Source: Chionis minor (taxonomy: Eukaryota > Chordata > Aves > Charadriiformes > Chionididae). From it: DNA of 64,000 nucleotides. The stretch lies in assembly GCA_013398295.1 (NCBI GenBank), contig VZSF01011141.1:646741-710740 (forward strand), in the 5' to 3' direction. This document shows positions 14,104-26,563 of this stretch, piece after piece. How positions within the stretch are numbered: position 1 is the stretch's first letter; every line of letters begins with the position of its first letter. The position numbers and the translations under genes were made by a program. The notes beneath the pieces were generated by a model that was not told the DNA's origin, searched no databases, and saw only the letters and a program-made list of their open reading frames with translations.

Positions 14104-17100
14104 CATTGCTGGGAACCTAAAACTCTTTACTACATGCTAACGAACCACCAGCCAAACCAATTTAGTTATGCAACAATACTTGGTTTCTCTCCTTTGCAGC
14201 ACCTCATGCCAACGAAGGATTATAGCAACAGCAATTTGTTTCAGATTTACTCTGTCAGATCAGCTGCTGATAGCTTCAGACCACCCTAATCTGGGAGAGA
14301 AAATGAAGCTATCTGTTGACAGACGAGTCGTTTGTGATTTTCCTGAGGCACTTCATTGTTAATGTAAAACCATTAAGGAAGCCAGGGGTGACGTGAGTTC
14401 AAACTCCTTTTGAAAAAGATAACCAAAGAGACTTCAGATTTACAATTCTGTCTCAGTTCTCTTCATGAGATATTGCAATCTTCTTGACTCAGATGAAATG
14501 CAAGTCTAAACGCCAATTGTGACTACAGTGCCTGCTACTACAAAATATTTGGTTTCTTCTTATAGAACACTAAACAGTGGCTTAGTTTTGGGAGCTGTAA
14601 ATAAATGAAGTACCTTTTCAAACAAACCCCAGAATTTACATCATCTTAACTATAAACCTTAAATTAGGTGCAACGGAAGTTACATTAGATCTTTTTATGT
14701 TACTTAGAGGTAAGGCTTTCAAAGACGTCTAAGGAATTTAAATATCCAGTTCCTATTAATTTTGATAGAAAGCTACACTCAGCTCCCTCAGGTAGTTTCA
14801 AGAACTTCATCTTAACAGACTGTGTTATAAACCCTAAACCAATTAGATCTGTGGAGTGGTTCCCACTGAGTTTAGGAGATTTGGATCAGTCTCATCGCCT
14901 TTGCAGGCCAGCGATCTCCTCCTCGGGTATCAGGGACCACAGCAAGCCCCCAAATGCCTCCCTAGCTGCAATCCTCTAATCTGTCATTGCACCTTTTTTC
15001 TCTAGAAACAGACTGAAGAAAGGCCAGCGTATTCCACAAACAAACTTAGAAACACTGCATATGACTCATGCACCCATACAAAGAGTCTGTGACTTTGCAG
15101 ACTTTCTTGGTTGAGGAAGCTGGCAGCTGCCGTAGCCTCTCTCTGTCTGCCTGGAGAGAGCAAAGCAGGAGATCCTGTCAGATAACTTCAATGCTGGGAG
15201 AGAGACTCGGAGGAGAGTATAAAATTATTTTATACCAAGGTTGGGAAGACTGTCAAATGGCTTACGTCAACGGCAAAACTCCTGTTGCCTGTGGTGGTGC
15301 TGGATTTCCCCTGGTCGGAGCACCTGAGGGCTGGGGGAATTGCAAACCCCAGGCACGCAGACACCCTCATGGCTCAGGCCCATCTCTGCAACTTCTTACC
15401 CTAAACTCTGACCACCACGGGGCGGGCGTATCCTCAGGTCCGAGCAGTGCTGACATCCTGTAGATGTGTCACCTCAGGACCTTCAGCCCAGGCCCAAGCC
15501 CTGGCTGAGCAGTGTGTGTCCATTACCTACGGCATCGTTTGGGGGAACTAGTTAATTCTCCATCTTTGCAGGAGAGCGCTCTTTTTCCACAGGACTCGTT
15601 GGAAACATAAGTTAAACTGAAGTTTCTTTCATACACAGGATTTAAGTTTGCTTTTTCATCATAGGAACAATGCTGTTTGAGAGTCCAGATGACATAATGC
15701 TGTATATTGCAAAAATGAGAAAATAACCACAGGTAATTTTAAACCAAACACAAAATTATATTAGTTGCACTTGACTTTAAAGCCAAATTTTGGATTAGAG
15801 CTCCATTTATTGGCAATTCTGGGAAAAGGTTTCAGTATAATCCCCAGTTAATGAAACCTTTGCTAGTGAATTTCCTTTGTCAACACTGCATTTAATGTGA
15901 GAAGTGCTTATACCTGCTAGATCATCAAAACCTGCAAAGCTAATAGACTCAACTGGAATGTAAAAAACAGGGAGGATTTTCATAAAACTTTAATAAAAGG
16001 GTTTTGGCCTAGAATGGTGTAGGGTGATTCCTTTAAAAACAACTCTACTATTACTATTCTCCAGTTTCCAAATACTTTTTTGCCATGAAAATTGACAGAC
16101 AGCTATGCTAAAAAAAATACATATTGTAAAGTATTTCTTGGAAATGTTGCACAAGTAAAAGAAAAAATTCAATTGTAAAATCCCTAGAAACCTAGCCAAG
16201 CTGAGTCTGAGCTTTAGATCCTTTTGGTCTTGCATGGTGCTTACGGAGTCGGATAGATGCCAAGACCCAAATAAACCGGTCAGAGACAAAGGCAATCTTG
16301 ACCATTGCTAGCAAGCAGCAAGAGGAGAGGCTGGTTTAGTTCAGTGAAATGCCGGGGCTCCACTGCCACAATGCCAGGTTTTCCTCGGTGTCAGGACACA
16401 TGGTGACTGACAGGAGAGTGACAGAGAGGAGATCTAATCCGATCTCCATCCAGCACAACCATCCCACCCGGTGGCGGGGGCAGGCTGGGTCTAGCTGGGT
16501 AGGGATATCTGCATCGGGGGCGTTTTGGAAAAGCCATCTTTAATGAAAGAGCTGTGGGGTGGCGTTTTCCTGCATATTTTTGAGGCTTCTGTGCCAAAGG
16601 TGAAGTTGTTGGTTCTGTTTGTATGTCACTCAGAAATGCTCAGGGGCTCTCTCTTGCTGGGCGCATAACTTACGGTATAGGAAAAGTGTTTCCTCTTTCA
16701 GGATTCCAAAGTAAAAATGCTTTTGAACACCCCTACAGGACTTTTCCCCACAACTTGGAAAAGTGCAACTTGGAAGTCAGCCCCAGCAACACTTTGTTTC
16801 CCTTCCTCCCATGAAATGCTTCTTATACTACAGTGCTGTTCCCATAGCTGGTTATCCACCTGAACTTTAGGTACTCCCTTCCTCCTTCTCCTGTGTGAAG
16901 CCATCTGCCACAAGCGTTTGGGATCCAATGGCAAGAGAGACTTTTAAAGAATCCTTCCCGCTGCATGCAGCATGTGCTGAGACAGGACTTTGGAAATTCA
17001 GTTAATGATTCCATGAACACAAGTAATGTGTGAACGTGCCTGTGGCTGTGTACTTCCCTATGAAACCTTAGAACTAGGATTAAAGTGACTTTCAGGTCAA

Positions 17101-18103
17101 GCTGGATGATTGCACTAAAAAAGAAACGCTTTATTTTTCCTTTAAAATTTTAAACTCTTCATTTCAATCATGTTGACTTTGTGTTCACAAAAACAGGAAT
17201 ACTCATGGAAACAGTATTAAAAATATTTTTAAATACTCGGGAAAAGCAAATTTTGAACTGCTACAAAAAATATTTGCAGTGGAAATCTCATTCCCCTCAT
17301 CCTCATCAGGAAACAGAAATACACCATATACACTGTACAGCCATTACAGCTGTTTGAAGTGTGCCAAGAGCCACTCATAAATTAACTACAGACATAGAAT
17401 TTTGTAAATAAGTTTGACTAACAACTAATCAAAAACTTCTCAATGGCAACTCAACTAAAAAAAAAAAAAAGGTGGAAATATTTGTTGGAAAATAAGGTAT
17501 CGCAGACTGCATCTTTAGCTTGACTGCCCAGCTATCTGAACAACTATGTTACTTTCTGCCAAACGTATCCCGGCTGACTGGTAAGGAAAACTTTTGCTTT
17601 ATTTTTCTTCCCTTTCTCTTGCCTTATTGCTGAGTTTCTCAAGACAGTGCTGCCTGAGGGGGATCTATAGGACCACGCAGCTAAAATCCTAGGAGAACAG
17701 GGGATCTGCCCTTCACCAAAGACATATCCCTGGATACAATCCTACATCAGCACACAGACCTCGTCCTAATTTTTTGCAAAACCCCCTTCTCACATTTATG
17801 CCTGAAGTCTCCATTTTGAAAAACACTTATGCACACGCTTAAGTTTCTCTGTTTGAAATGTGTTTTAACGTGGTGCAGACCTGTGATTGAAGTTAAGCAC
17901 ATTATTAAGATTGCTTTTTTACAGAAATGCTCTCCTGAATTTGGGCTTAAGCTCACAGTTACTGGACAGGAAACCAGCTTCATAATCTTATCTGCTTGTA
18001 GTGTATAATGGACATAATCACCATAATGCAGCATTTTCTAATACCATACAACTGATCATATCCTGAAAAAAATCATATGAAAAAATCAGTCACATGAGGC
18101 TAT
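14104..18103. other. gene-poor sequence, no gene recognised
   Basis: Mostly AT-rich, with a slightly GC-richer patch at about 15.3-15.5 kb that carries a 131-codon plus-strand frame (15068-15463) with no recognisable domain. An A-run lies at about 17459-17470. Nothing else is identifiable. Confidence 0.5.
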
Positions 18104-18203
18104 GAGCAATCTGGTCTAGTGGAAGGTGTCCCTGCCCATGGCAGGGGGGTTAAAATTAGATGATCTTTAAGGTCCCTTCCAACCTAAACTATTCTATGAT
18201 TCT
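18104..18203 (+). mobile_element. CR1 LINE, 3' end only
   Basis: About 100 bp matching the CR1 3' terminus: a GGTCTAGTGGAAGGTGTCCC block, a degenerate 'gatgatctttaaggtcccttccaacc' core and the terminal ATTCTATGATTCTG tail. CR1 elements are typically 5'-truncated and lack a poly(A) tail, ending in an octamer repeat, as here. No coding sequence remains. Its 3' sequence differs from the copies at 41.5, 46.3 and 56.4 kb, so it is likely another subfamily. Confidence 0.9.
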
Positions 18204-20560
18204 GTATCATTAGGTTGATATCAAACATTAGGTGAGAGAAAGCCAAAGGCAGGATATCTGCAGTTGGGATTCTACTTGAGCATAACATCACCCTTGTCTT
18301 TATTCTTCTAGAAGAATGGGTAGAAGAAACACAAGCAGAACAACAGATTTCAGTGACAGATGGATGATGCGCACATCAAGCATCATACGTACTCCTTGAA
18401 ATATGGACTCACCCAAACCTCCACTGAAGCCAGTTTGATGTCAATGAATTAGAGGGTTGAATTCCTCCTCAGAATCATCACTCTCTCAGTTAGTGAGGAG
18501 AAATAAGCATTACACCTGCCAGCAGCCAGTGCTACCTCAGTAAGCAAGGTTAAAAGAAAATTGCTATCTATGTGAAATCCCAAAGCTTTGTAAGTGCAAA
18601 AGTTTTCTTCCTTTCCCATGTAAAAAAAAGTTTTCAGTGATACAGTAGGATTATTTTAAAGATTTTCTACAGGCTGAAAGTTCAGCAATAGCATAAACCT
18701 CCATTTTGAGTTGTTTTCTGGTGAATAAAGGTAGATCAGTTATTGGACTAAAAAAGAGAAATCACAGAATCAGATTACATTTCACAAGCAGGTAGAGTTG
18801 GTCCATCAGAAAAACTAGTTTTCAAAAGTAAGGAATGTTATAAGCAAAACCGAGAGGAGAAGAGTAGATGGTAAAACCTGGAAGTGATTCTTAAAAATAA
18901 TTTATTGCATTATGAGAAAAAAGTCTCAAGAACAGTATTGCACAACCAAGGATGATAACTTTGGCTACAAATGCATTTTGTGGCAAAGAGGAGGAAAAAA
19001 AACAGAAATGGAGTCATAAATAACAAATTCAAGACAAAGCTACACTACAAAGTGTGGAAATTTGATAGAGAAAGCCAAAGATGTTCACCTGATCAGGCTG
19101 GCGATAAAAACAATCACAATAAGAGCAAAAGCAAACATAATGTAGAATGAGATCGCAGGGATTAGAATATGTAATAAAAGTGATGAAAAAGCAAAATAAA
19201 TATTTTTTTCTCTGTATTTTAGAGACCCAGAAATAGGTGAGACTTTCCAGTGCACTTCTTATGGAGGAATGTTTTACTCCTAGACAGACTGCACCCCTTT
19301 TCTTAAAAGAGACATTTTAAGTGGCCATATGTGAATGGGTACATCTGGAAACAGGGTGCAGGTCGCAGACAGCAATGTGAGAGGACAGTGACTGATGCTG
19401 GTGGCTGACCCTGTGTGGCCCTCATTAGAGCCACAGCATGAGCCCTCAGCCTGATTTTCTAGCAAAAGGGGTGAATATGGGGGTGCAGTCTAACAAGTTG
19501 AATAAAAAAGGCAAAGGACAGTGAGAAGGCACCAAAGCAGGAGGTACAACGGGGATGGGGAGTAGGAGGAGGGAGTCCTGAACTCTCTCCAAAGGTGCCC
19601 ATGCCCCACCAGGATGGTGAGCTGAGGTGGGGACCTCCATCTCCTACGTCTTGCTGTGGACAAGGACCTGATGATGGAATGGAGGACACTGGGGCCAGGG
19701 AGTCCCCTGCTACACCAGTTTGCAACAAAGACAGGTTGCCTTTCCCGTAAAGGTCATGATCCAGATACTATCCTGATTATTTCTTTTACATACTTACCAG
19801 CCAGCTATTTTACTGCATTTCTAGAGCACTCAAATCCATTTGTATCTCAAGCAGGATGTCTGGGCACCCCAGCCCTGGGGGGCTCACAGGTTTCCTCTGC
19901 TCCCCCTGAAGGAGGCACTCAGGAGTGCAGTGCCTTTTTGGCTGAGGGGACAGACCCCTTTGATTTACTTTCTGAACACTGGGATTTATTGTGATTTGCA
20001 ATGATTTGGCCCTCAGCACTTGAAATGTTTATGACATTTTAAAATATTAAGAAATATAATAGTCACAAGTATAACATAAATAAATTTAAATATAATAAAC
20101 TCCTCTTGCTTCCAGCCAACGCAAACTATGAAATGAGAAACTCGGGGACTGTCTGCCTGAGGAAAAAGAGACTAAATACACTTAAACACACACGGAAGCC
20201 AAGGGATTTCTCCATCCTGGGAAACATCTTCAGGCTTAACCCCATACGCCAAGAGAAGTTTTCTGCCGTTGGTTTAAAGCAATCTTCCTGAGGGCCCTTT
20301 TTTGGAAGGCCATCACAGATGACCTGACTGAAGGAAAGCACACCCCCAGACACCCCAGAAAACAGCTGCTCAAGGTTTGGCCAAGGAGGGGCCTTTCCAA
20401 AGCCCTACGTTTTTAAGCACTGAGGGATGACCAGCACTTCCCCTGCACTTCTGATGTTCCCCACACTGGTGTCCACCTCCCCATTCTATGCTCAGCCTGT
20501 AAACTCTCCACAGCAGCTACGGTGCCTTGGTTTATGTTGGCATTGCACGTAGCGCTGCGG

Positions 20561-20596
20561 GAACATGGCCCGTGACCACGACCCGTGACCATGTTC
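20561..20596. repeat. short perfect inverted repeat with an internal direct repeat
   Basis: GAACATGG at 20561-20568 is the exact reverse complement of CCATGTTC at 20589-20596, with 20 bp between. The interval contains CCCGTGACCA twice, partly overlapping the arms. It could form a small hairpin or act as a palindromic protein-binding site. The arms loosely resemble p53-type half sites, but each has a mismatch. Confidence 0.5.
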
Positions 20597-22734
20597 TCCA
20601 GGCACTGTTGTAAGACTGGAAAATAAAGTCTGCAGGTGTAGTGCTGCTACCACCACATGCAGGCAAGAAATATAAAGTGCAAAATGAGTATAAATTGGAC
20701 ACTGGCTATTTCAGAGGCAAACATACAAATATTTAAAAGATCTGCCATGTCTCTGATAGAAAGAAATTATACAGAAAGATACACAACATTGTAACAGTGG
20801 AAAAGAAAGGGGAACTCTAGAGCTAAAATTGGGGAAAAAATAGTTCTCAAGAGGACGAGATATTAGGGTACAAAAAAAATTGCTAAGGAAGTAATATTGC
20901 CTTTACCTTTTAGGGACAAAACTGTTTATAAACAGGCAATAAAGAACAATCTCATACTGTCAAAAAAACAAATAGATGATGAAGAATTTTCTGGAGATGA
21001 TAAATGCAAAAAAACTATCTCCTTTTTCCTTTAACATATAATATGATATGAAGCCCACTCTCCTTTGAATATATTAATTCTTCAGACATATTTTCCAAAT
21101 AGTCCTGAAGTATTTTCAGTAAAAAAGTTGCCTGTTAATGGTTCACATTGACTTATCTATGTTCAAAACAATCAATACATTTCTTTGGCTCTGCTTCTAT
21201 TTGACGAAAACATTTTACACCAGAAGAATAACAAATAAATAATTATTCTTGGTTAGCTAAACACCCCAACAGATTTTTCACCCTTATACCCATGAAACTT
21301 GCAAGAATCACTGACGTTTACAGATATACTTTTAAGGCATAGTTTGGCTCAAGGAAAGAAGCAAAAGAATCCTGTCTTTTCACATTACATCATTCAGACT
21401 TAAATTTACTTTAAATTCCAATTTTTGTTTTCTATAATCATGATTGTTTCCATCACAATGAATTTAAAAAGAAACATCTCTATAACTGCAGTCGCATCAG
21501 CAGGACACAGGAAAACAATACTAAACTGTCTATTTTCTGACCTGAATATTGACATTTGATTCTTCTGGATTAAATTTGCACAGTGCACACTTGATTGCAG
21601 TTAAATCATTATTAAGGTCTTCTCAAAAAATCTAGTTTTGATGTTTGATGTGAATAATTTCACCACTAGAGTAGACAGGGTTAAGTTTGTCTGTGAGCAC
21701 AGGACTAGCACAGGCCCTAAATGAGCCTTGTCATCCTCTGAAATCCTCTGAAAGGACTAGACTGCTGCACTGCAACCTACATATCACAGAATTACACTGT
21801 ATTTGGATATTTTTTAATTTGCTGGCTTTAAAAAAAAAAACAACAAAGAACAAACCTTTATTACTTTGAAAAAAGAAAGCTTTTGCTAGTAAAATACCTT
21901 CTCGCAGTGCTCAAGCCCTTGAGTTCAAGTTCAACAGCCTGAACTAACACTCAAAGCTAAGAACATTCTTGTAAACTCTCAAAGAAGTGGTTTGTGTCTC
22001 TGGTTGAAAAGAACCTATTTAGTAGAGTGAAACATAAGTAAAATTCATTTTCTTCTCTGGTAAGAAGAAAAAATTAATTCTTGCATCCCTTTCTCCCAGT
22101 GCATAAAAGTGTGTAAATAAGTTCTCGTCACTTTGTTTTGCAGACACACAAATAATTCTTCATAGGTGAGTTTCCCATTTATATTCACAGTTGTATAGCA
22201 GCCCCGGTCTGTTTCATGCAGCTGTTAGAATACTGAATCAAGTCATTGTCCCCTATTTATAATTTCAAAAAGAGCATGAAGTATTGCCCAGTTCTTCTAA
22301 ATCAGGCTACTTGGCAGAACTGGCTTAAAATAAAATAAAAAAGAAATATAAACAAACCCTGGAAAATATCTTTATGAAACCTGCAGAATTTCAAGGAGAC
22401 TTCGGAATAAAATGATTTTCTTTCCCCTATTGCAGAAAAAAAAAATCAAATCAAAAATGAGGGAGCTTCTAATCTAGAAGCACATTCTCAGCAAAGATTA
22501 TTTCACATTACAACAATAAATTTATTAAAATAATGATTAAAATGATAGGCTATATTAACAATTGCTACATAAAATTTCATCTTCATGAAGAAGGGATCTT
22601 CAGAAGAAAACAACTTGCATATGAAGTATTTTTACCTAGCTAAAATAGAAGGGGAAAACAAAGGCATGTTGCGTTACAGCTGCTACGTTTATTAAGGGCC
22701 AGCCTCTCTGCCACTTTGGTCCCATCAGGCAGTA

Positions 22735-22830
22735 CCCGAATTCCTTAAGTAATCCCACCGAATCCAGTGGGAAAGCTCACAGAGTAAGGTACAACTATTG
22801 TGATTAACAGTGGCAGAGTCTGACCTTAAG
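22735..22830. repeat. relic of an old dispersed sauropsid repeat
   Basis: The block around AGTAATCCCACCGAATCCAG, then a GCTCACAGAGTAAGG stretch and GTGGCAGAGTCTGACC, resembles the dispersed 'agtagtcccattgacttcaatggg...gctcac..gagtaagg' repeat of bird and reptile genomes. Identity is low, and the call rests on recognition only. Confidence 0.35.
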
Positions 22831-25800
22831 GTCATTTTAATAAGCATTCTGGTGACTTGCTATTTCCTAAGGACGCCTTTTCATAATACATTCCATAAAA
22901 ATAAGCTCTAGAAAGGTATGGTTTCTCCTGCTCCAATATTCCAGACATTTGGAAATCCTGGTGAGAACAAAACACTGCCTGCTTGTCACGGTGATGGAAA
23001 TGCCCAGCAGAATACCTGTACGCTGAGGGTCAGGTAAATGGCAGCATTAAACTGTCCCGTGTGGGTCTATGCTGGAGCTACCCTGGCTTTTCACTGCTGA
23101 CAAGCCAAGACCAGAGGTCTGCTGTTGTCCTCCTGGTCTGTACGTCACAAAATTCCCTACCTGGCCAGCAGGTGCCTGCTTTAGAGAAAAGGCAATGATA
23201 CAGGCTAAAGGTGGGGAAGTTTTATTAGACGGTTTTGTTCTCTGTCATCCCAGGGCAAGATTATTCCCTACAGGATATTCTTCAGTACTTCGCCTAGTCT
23301 GGTTTAAAGCCTCTATGGCAGAAGGAATATAGGCCAAGACTGAGCAAGCTTGGCAAAACCGCGTGGGGAAACTTACATTATCCCAGCTGCAAGCCAAAGA
23401 GTATTAGTCCATCACTTTTAAGAGCAGAAAACCTAATGACATTTTAAGCACTAGATTCACTTCGGCTAACATCAGTCCCCAGCCCGGCTGCAGCCACGCC
23501 AGGACCAAGAATACCACACATACCTTCAGGAGCGGAGCGGGGCTGGGGGGCGGCCACACAGACGGCAGAGCAGGATTTGCTTTTGTGTGTGCGCCGGCTT
23601 GAAAGAATTGGGTAAAGCCTTTAGAAAAGCACAAAAGAGGTGTTTAATCTTCAATATCAGGAAGTAAAGAGGACATTAAAACACACTTCAGGACAAGCCA
23701 CGTGGCCGCATTACCAAGGTGCTGGCTAGGCTGGCAGCCAGGGAAGCCATGCGGCTGCGGCTGCTGTGAAGCTCCTCTAAAGCTCCTACCACGGAGACTT
23801 ATTTCCAGCTCAGTGTTACCTTACTGGGTGGAAAAGATGCTGATGACGCTGTTGGCTTTGCCAGGGCAAAAAGTTCCCAAGTTCTTAACTCAGGGACCGT
23901 TGCAGGGAAAGAACCGCCTGATCTTGGAGAAACTTCTGCCCTTGCAGCTTCCCACTGCCAATGGATGGCTCCTGCAGCCAGCAGGCTCTGCTGGATCAGG
24001 TACCCATGATGGGGGACACCCGCAGTCCTAAACATAACCATTCCTCACCAGCATCTTTCATGGATGTATCTAAGCCTAAATGCTGAAGTTTTAACTCACT
24101 CCTTGTTATCAAGCTACTTTTTTCCCAATTTCATGAGTAAGTTTATACTCTGAGGTAAAGATAAAACAGAAGAATGTCAAACTATTCCTGAAGTAACAAT
24201 TTAAAGGTCTGGCATATCAACAAAAAGCATCTTCTGACATGTACAAATATCTTCTGTAAGCAGAACTTGTTGATAATATTTCAACAGTGAAAAATACAAA
24301 TGTGGTCTATTCTCTCTCTGCATTGTCTTCTAGCTGTTGTCACTGTGCAATAAGAAAAGAGCACGTGGTTTATGTACTGACCTGTCTAGCATAGGAGAAA
24401 AAGAAAAGGTACAAACCAATTGGTGCTGTTGCTGAAAAAATACTTCAGGTCTTGAGTGCAAACTGTAATATCCTACAGAGATTAATATAAGCATGCCAGG
24501 TTTATGGTTATTCATTATTAAGCTTCTGGGGAAATAGAACAATATATCCTGATACTTTTAAATACATATTACATCCTCTGAGTCGCTGCTGATTATTTCG
24601 CACATATTTCTGTCACCATATTTCAAAATGACCTGAGAGACAGCATTCTGAATTTGTAAAGTTACAAGAAAAATTGGCAAAAATAACTTCTACCCTTAAA
24701 AAAGGACACTTAAATGCTGACTGTAGCAGACTCCCATCAAAAGAGCAACCAGAAAATGGAAGGCAAGAGCAGGAGACAGCTAACAGTAACTTTGAACTGA
24801 CCCTCAAACGTCAGCTACCAAAGAGGGCTCTCAGGATCACACAGATTGTATTTCCCATAATGGGAAATAAAAGCCCATCGTGTTCTGCTCAAGTGAATGA
24901 TTTGGTTTGGTCACAGCTCTAAGAAGCTAAATATTTCTAGCAAACATAGGAACTTACAAAGTCCTGTTTTAAAGTCTGCTCTTATATTGGCCTTGGGAGG
25001 GCAAGAGTAACCTGGCCCGCTCCATTTCAAGTGTAAACAGATCTCTCCTAGGTAGAGAGGAAAGGGTAAATTAATTAGCCAGCTTTTCTTTTGTCTTACA
25101 AAGCTGTTTGCTGAGGTGGGGAGGAGAGGGGAGGGGGCCTGAAGAAACAAACCAGCCCTCAAATAAGAGCCATTAGCAATACAACTGAGTAAGAAAAGAT
25201 GTTAGCTGAATTCAGAGAAACAGCCCAAACACAAACCCTGAGCAGAATTACAGCACAATTTATGTTAACTGACACAAATTTTTATGCATATCAGAGGAGC
25301 CTGTCATGGCCTGGCTTAGATCAGGCACCATTCTGGTGGGTATGGAAAACTCTGTTGAGGAGTTCACCGTTTCAGTAGGCAAGACAGAGCAAGAGTGAGG
25401 AAAAATGAGTGTATAAGATGTATTTTGCAATGAAAACAAGAGAGTTAGGTAGGCCATGGATGGATGGTTCAGAGGAGTATAAGGACACCCACAGCGGCAC
25501 ACATGTGCTCTCGCACAGCCTCCTCTTGCACTGTTTGAGTGTGGTGGGTTCAGCTGGGGTACCCGAGAGCTAGTCCCTTCTACAAACCCTGGTCTAGCTG
25601 TTGGTGAAGCCCTTTGGGCATGTAACCACCTCTGAAAGCCTGAGCCTGTGCTGCCCACAGACATGGCTGTGGAGAAGAGTGAGGAAGAAGCTGGTAAACA
25701 GCACCAGCGAAAGCTAAAAATTTCCTAATCTGTTGCCTTATTTTTGCACTCACTTCACCTAGCCTATCTTCCCTGCTTCCTGAGGAAGATGTATCTGTGA

Positions 25801-26370
25801 TCGCTAAAGAGCTGATGGTTATTTTGTTTACCACACACAGCAGCTCTTGTTGCAGGGATACAACCAGCAGCCGCTAGCTCCATTTCTCCAGGGATCTGTA
25901 CTGCTTTTACAGCCCTGAAACTCTCCTCTTCCTGAAGGTAGGACTCCAGCAAAGGACTGTATGTTTTATACCTAACATTGCTAAAAAAAAAACGGTCCAC
26001 CACAGATTTCCTCGTTAATGTACGCTACTGATTAACCACCAAAACTTTACATTTATAATTTAGGAATTCTGATGAAAAAAACCCAACCCAAAACTCGCGT
26101 AAGATAGAGGATCATGCTCTGACCTCAAATGGTGGGGCACATCCAGTTTTATATAGCTGTATCCAAGATCAGAATTTGATTCCAGCATTACCTTGAGCTT
26201 AAACCAAACCTCAAGGTGGGATCTGCCAGTAACAACACCGAGAGGAGCAGAACCCGCTGGCTGGAAGTCTCCCTACAGCACGCGCAGCATCCTTGGTACC
26301 TCCTACAGGGAACCCTATCTTCAGATCTCCATCAACAAACGCTCAGATCCTATGAGTGGATATTTTGTGG

Positions 26371-26411
26371 GATCTTTTGACTTGCTAGCCAAATCTTTTG
26401 ATTTGCTAGCC
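26371..26411 (+). repeat. 21-bp tandem duplication
   Basis: GATCTTTTGACTTGCTAGCC at 26371-26390 is followed by AATCTTTTGATTTGCTAGCC at 26392-26411, two near-identical units with a 21-bp period directly before the purine-rich tract. Confidence 0.85.
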
Positions 26412-26416
26412 CCTAA

Positions 26417-26563
26417 AGAGAAAAATATGAAGAAGAAGACAAAGAAGACAAAGAAGATGAAGATGGTGACAACAATGAAGAAGAAGAAGACAAAGAAGAT
26501 GACAAAGATGATGAAGACAAAGAAGAAAACATGATGACAAAGAAGACGACAAAGAAGAAGAGA
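26417..26563 (+). repeat. purine-rich GAA/GAC/AAAGAAG simple repeat
   Basis: About 145 bp consisting almost only of A and G, with scattered C and T, built from GAAGAA, GACAAAGAA and GATGAAGA units. It makes Lys-rich and Glu/Asp-rich translations in different frames. These are products of low complexity and not evidence of a gene. Confidence 0.85.

Larger units (their letters stand above)
18204..26370. other. gene-poor sequence, no gene recognised
   Basis: No coding exon or RNA gene could be recognised. It contains a perfect inverted repeat at 20561-20596 and an old repeat relic at 22735-22830, listed separately. It is A/T-rich with several A-runs (for example 21831-21840). A few 80-130 codon frames at 23.7-25.7 kb lie in a mildly GC-richer patch and show no domain. 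Confidence 0.5.

Noticed and set aside
13873..14106. 77-codon Tyr/Ser/Leu-rich minus-strand frame
   Set aside because: Translation of the (GATA)n repeat.
18761..18840. AATCACAGAATCA motif resembling the start of a reversed CR1 tail
   Set aside because: The sequence that follows does not continue into the CR1 3' end core (no GGTTGGAAGG-like block).
26193..26534. 113-codon Lys-rich frame
   Set aside because: Its C-terminal part is the purine simple repeat; other frames over the same bases give Glu/Asp-rich products.
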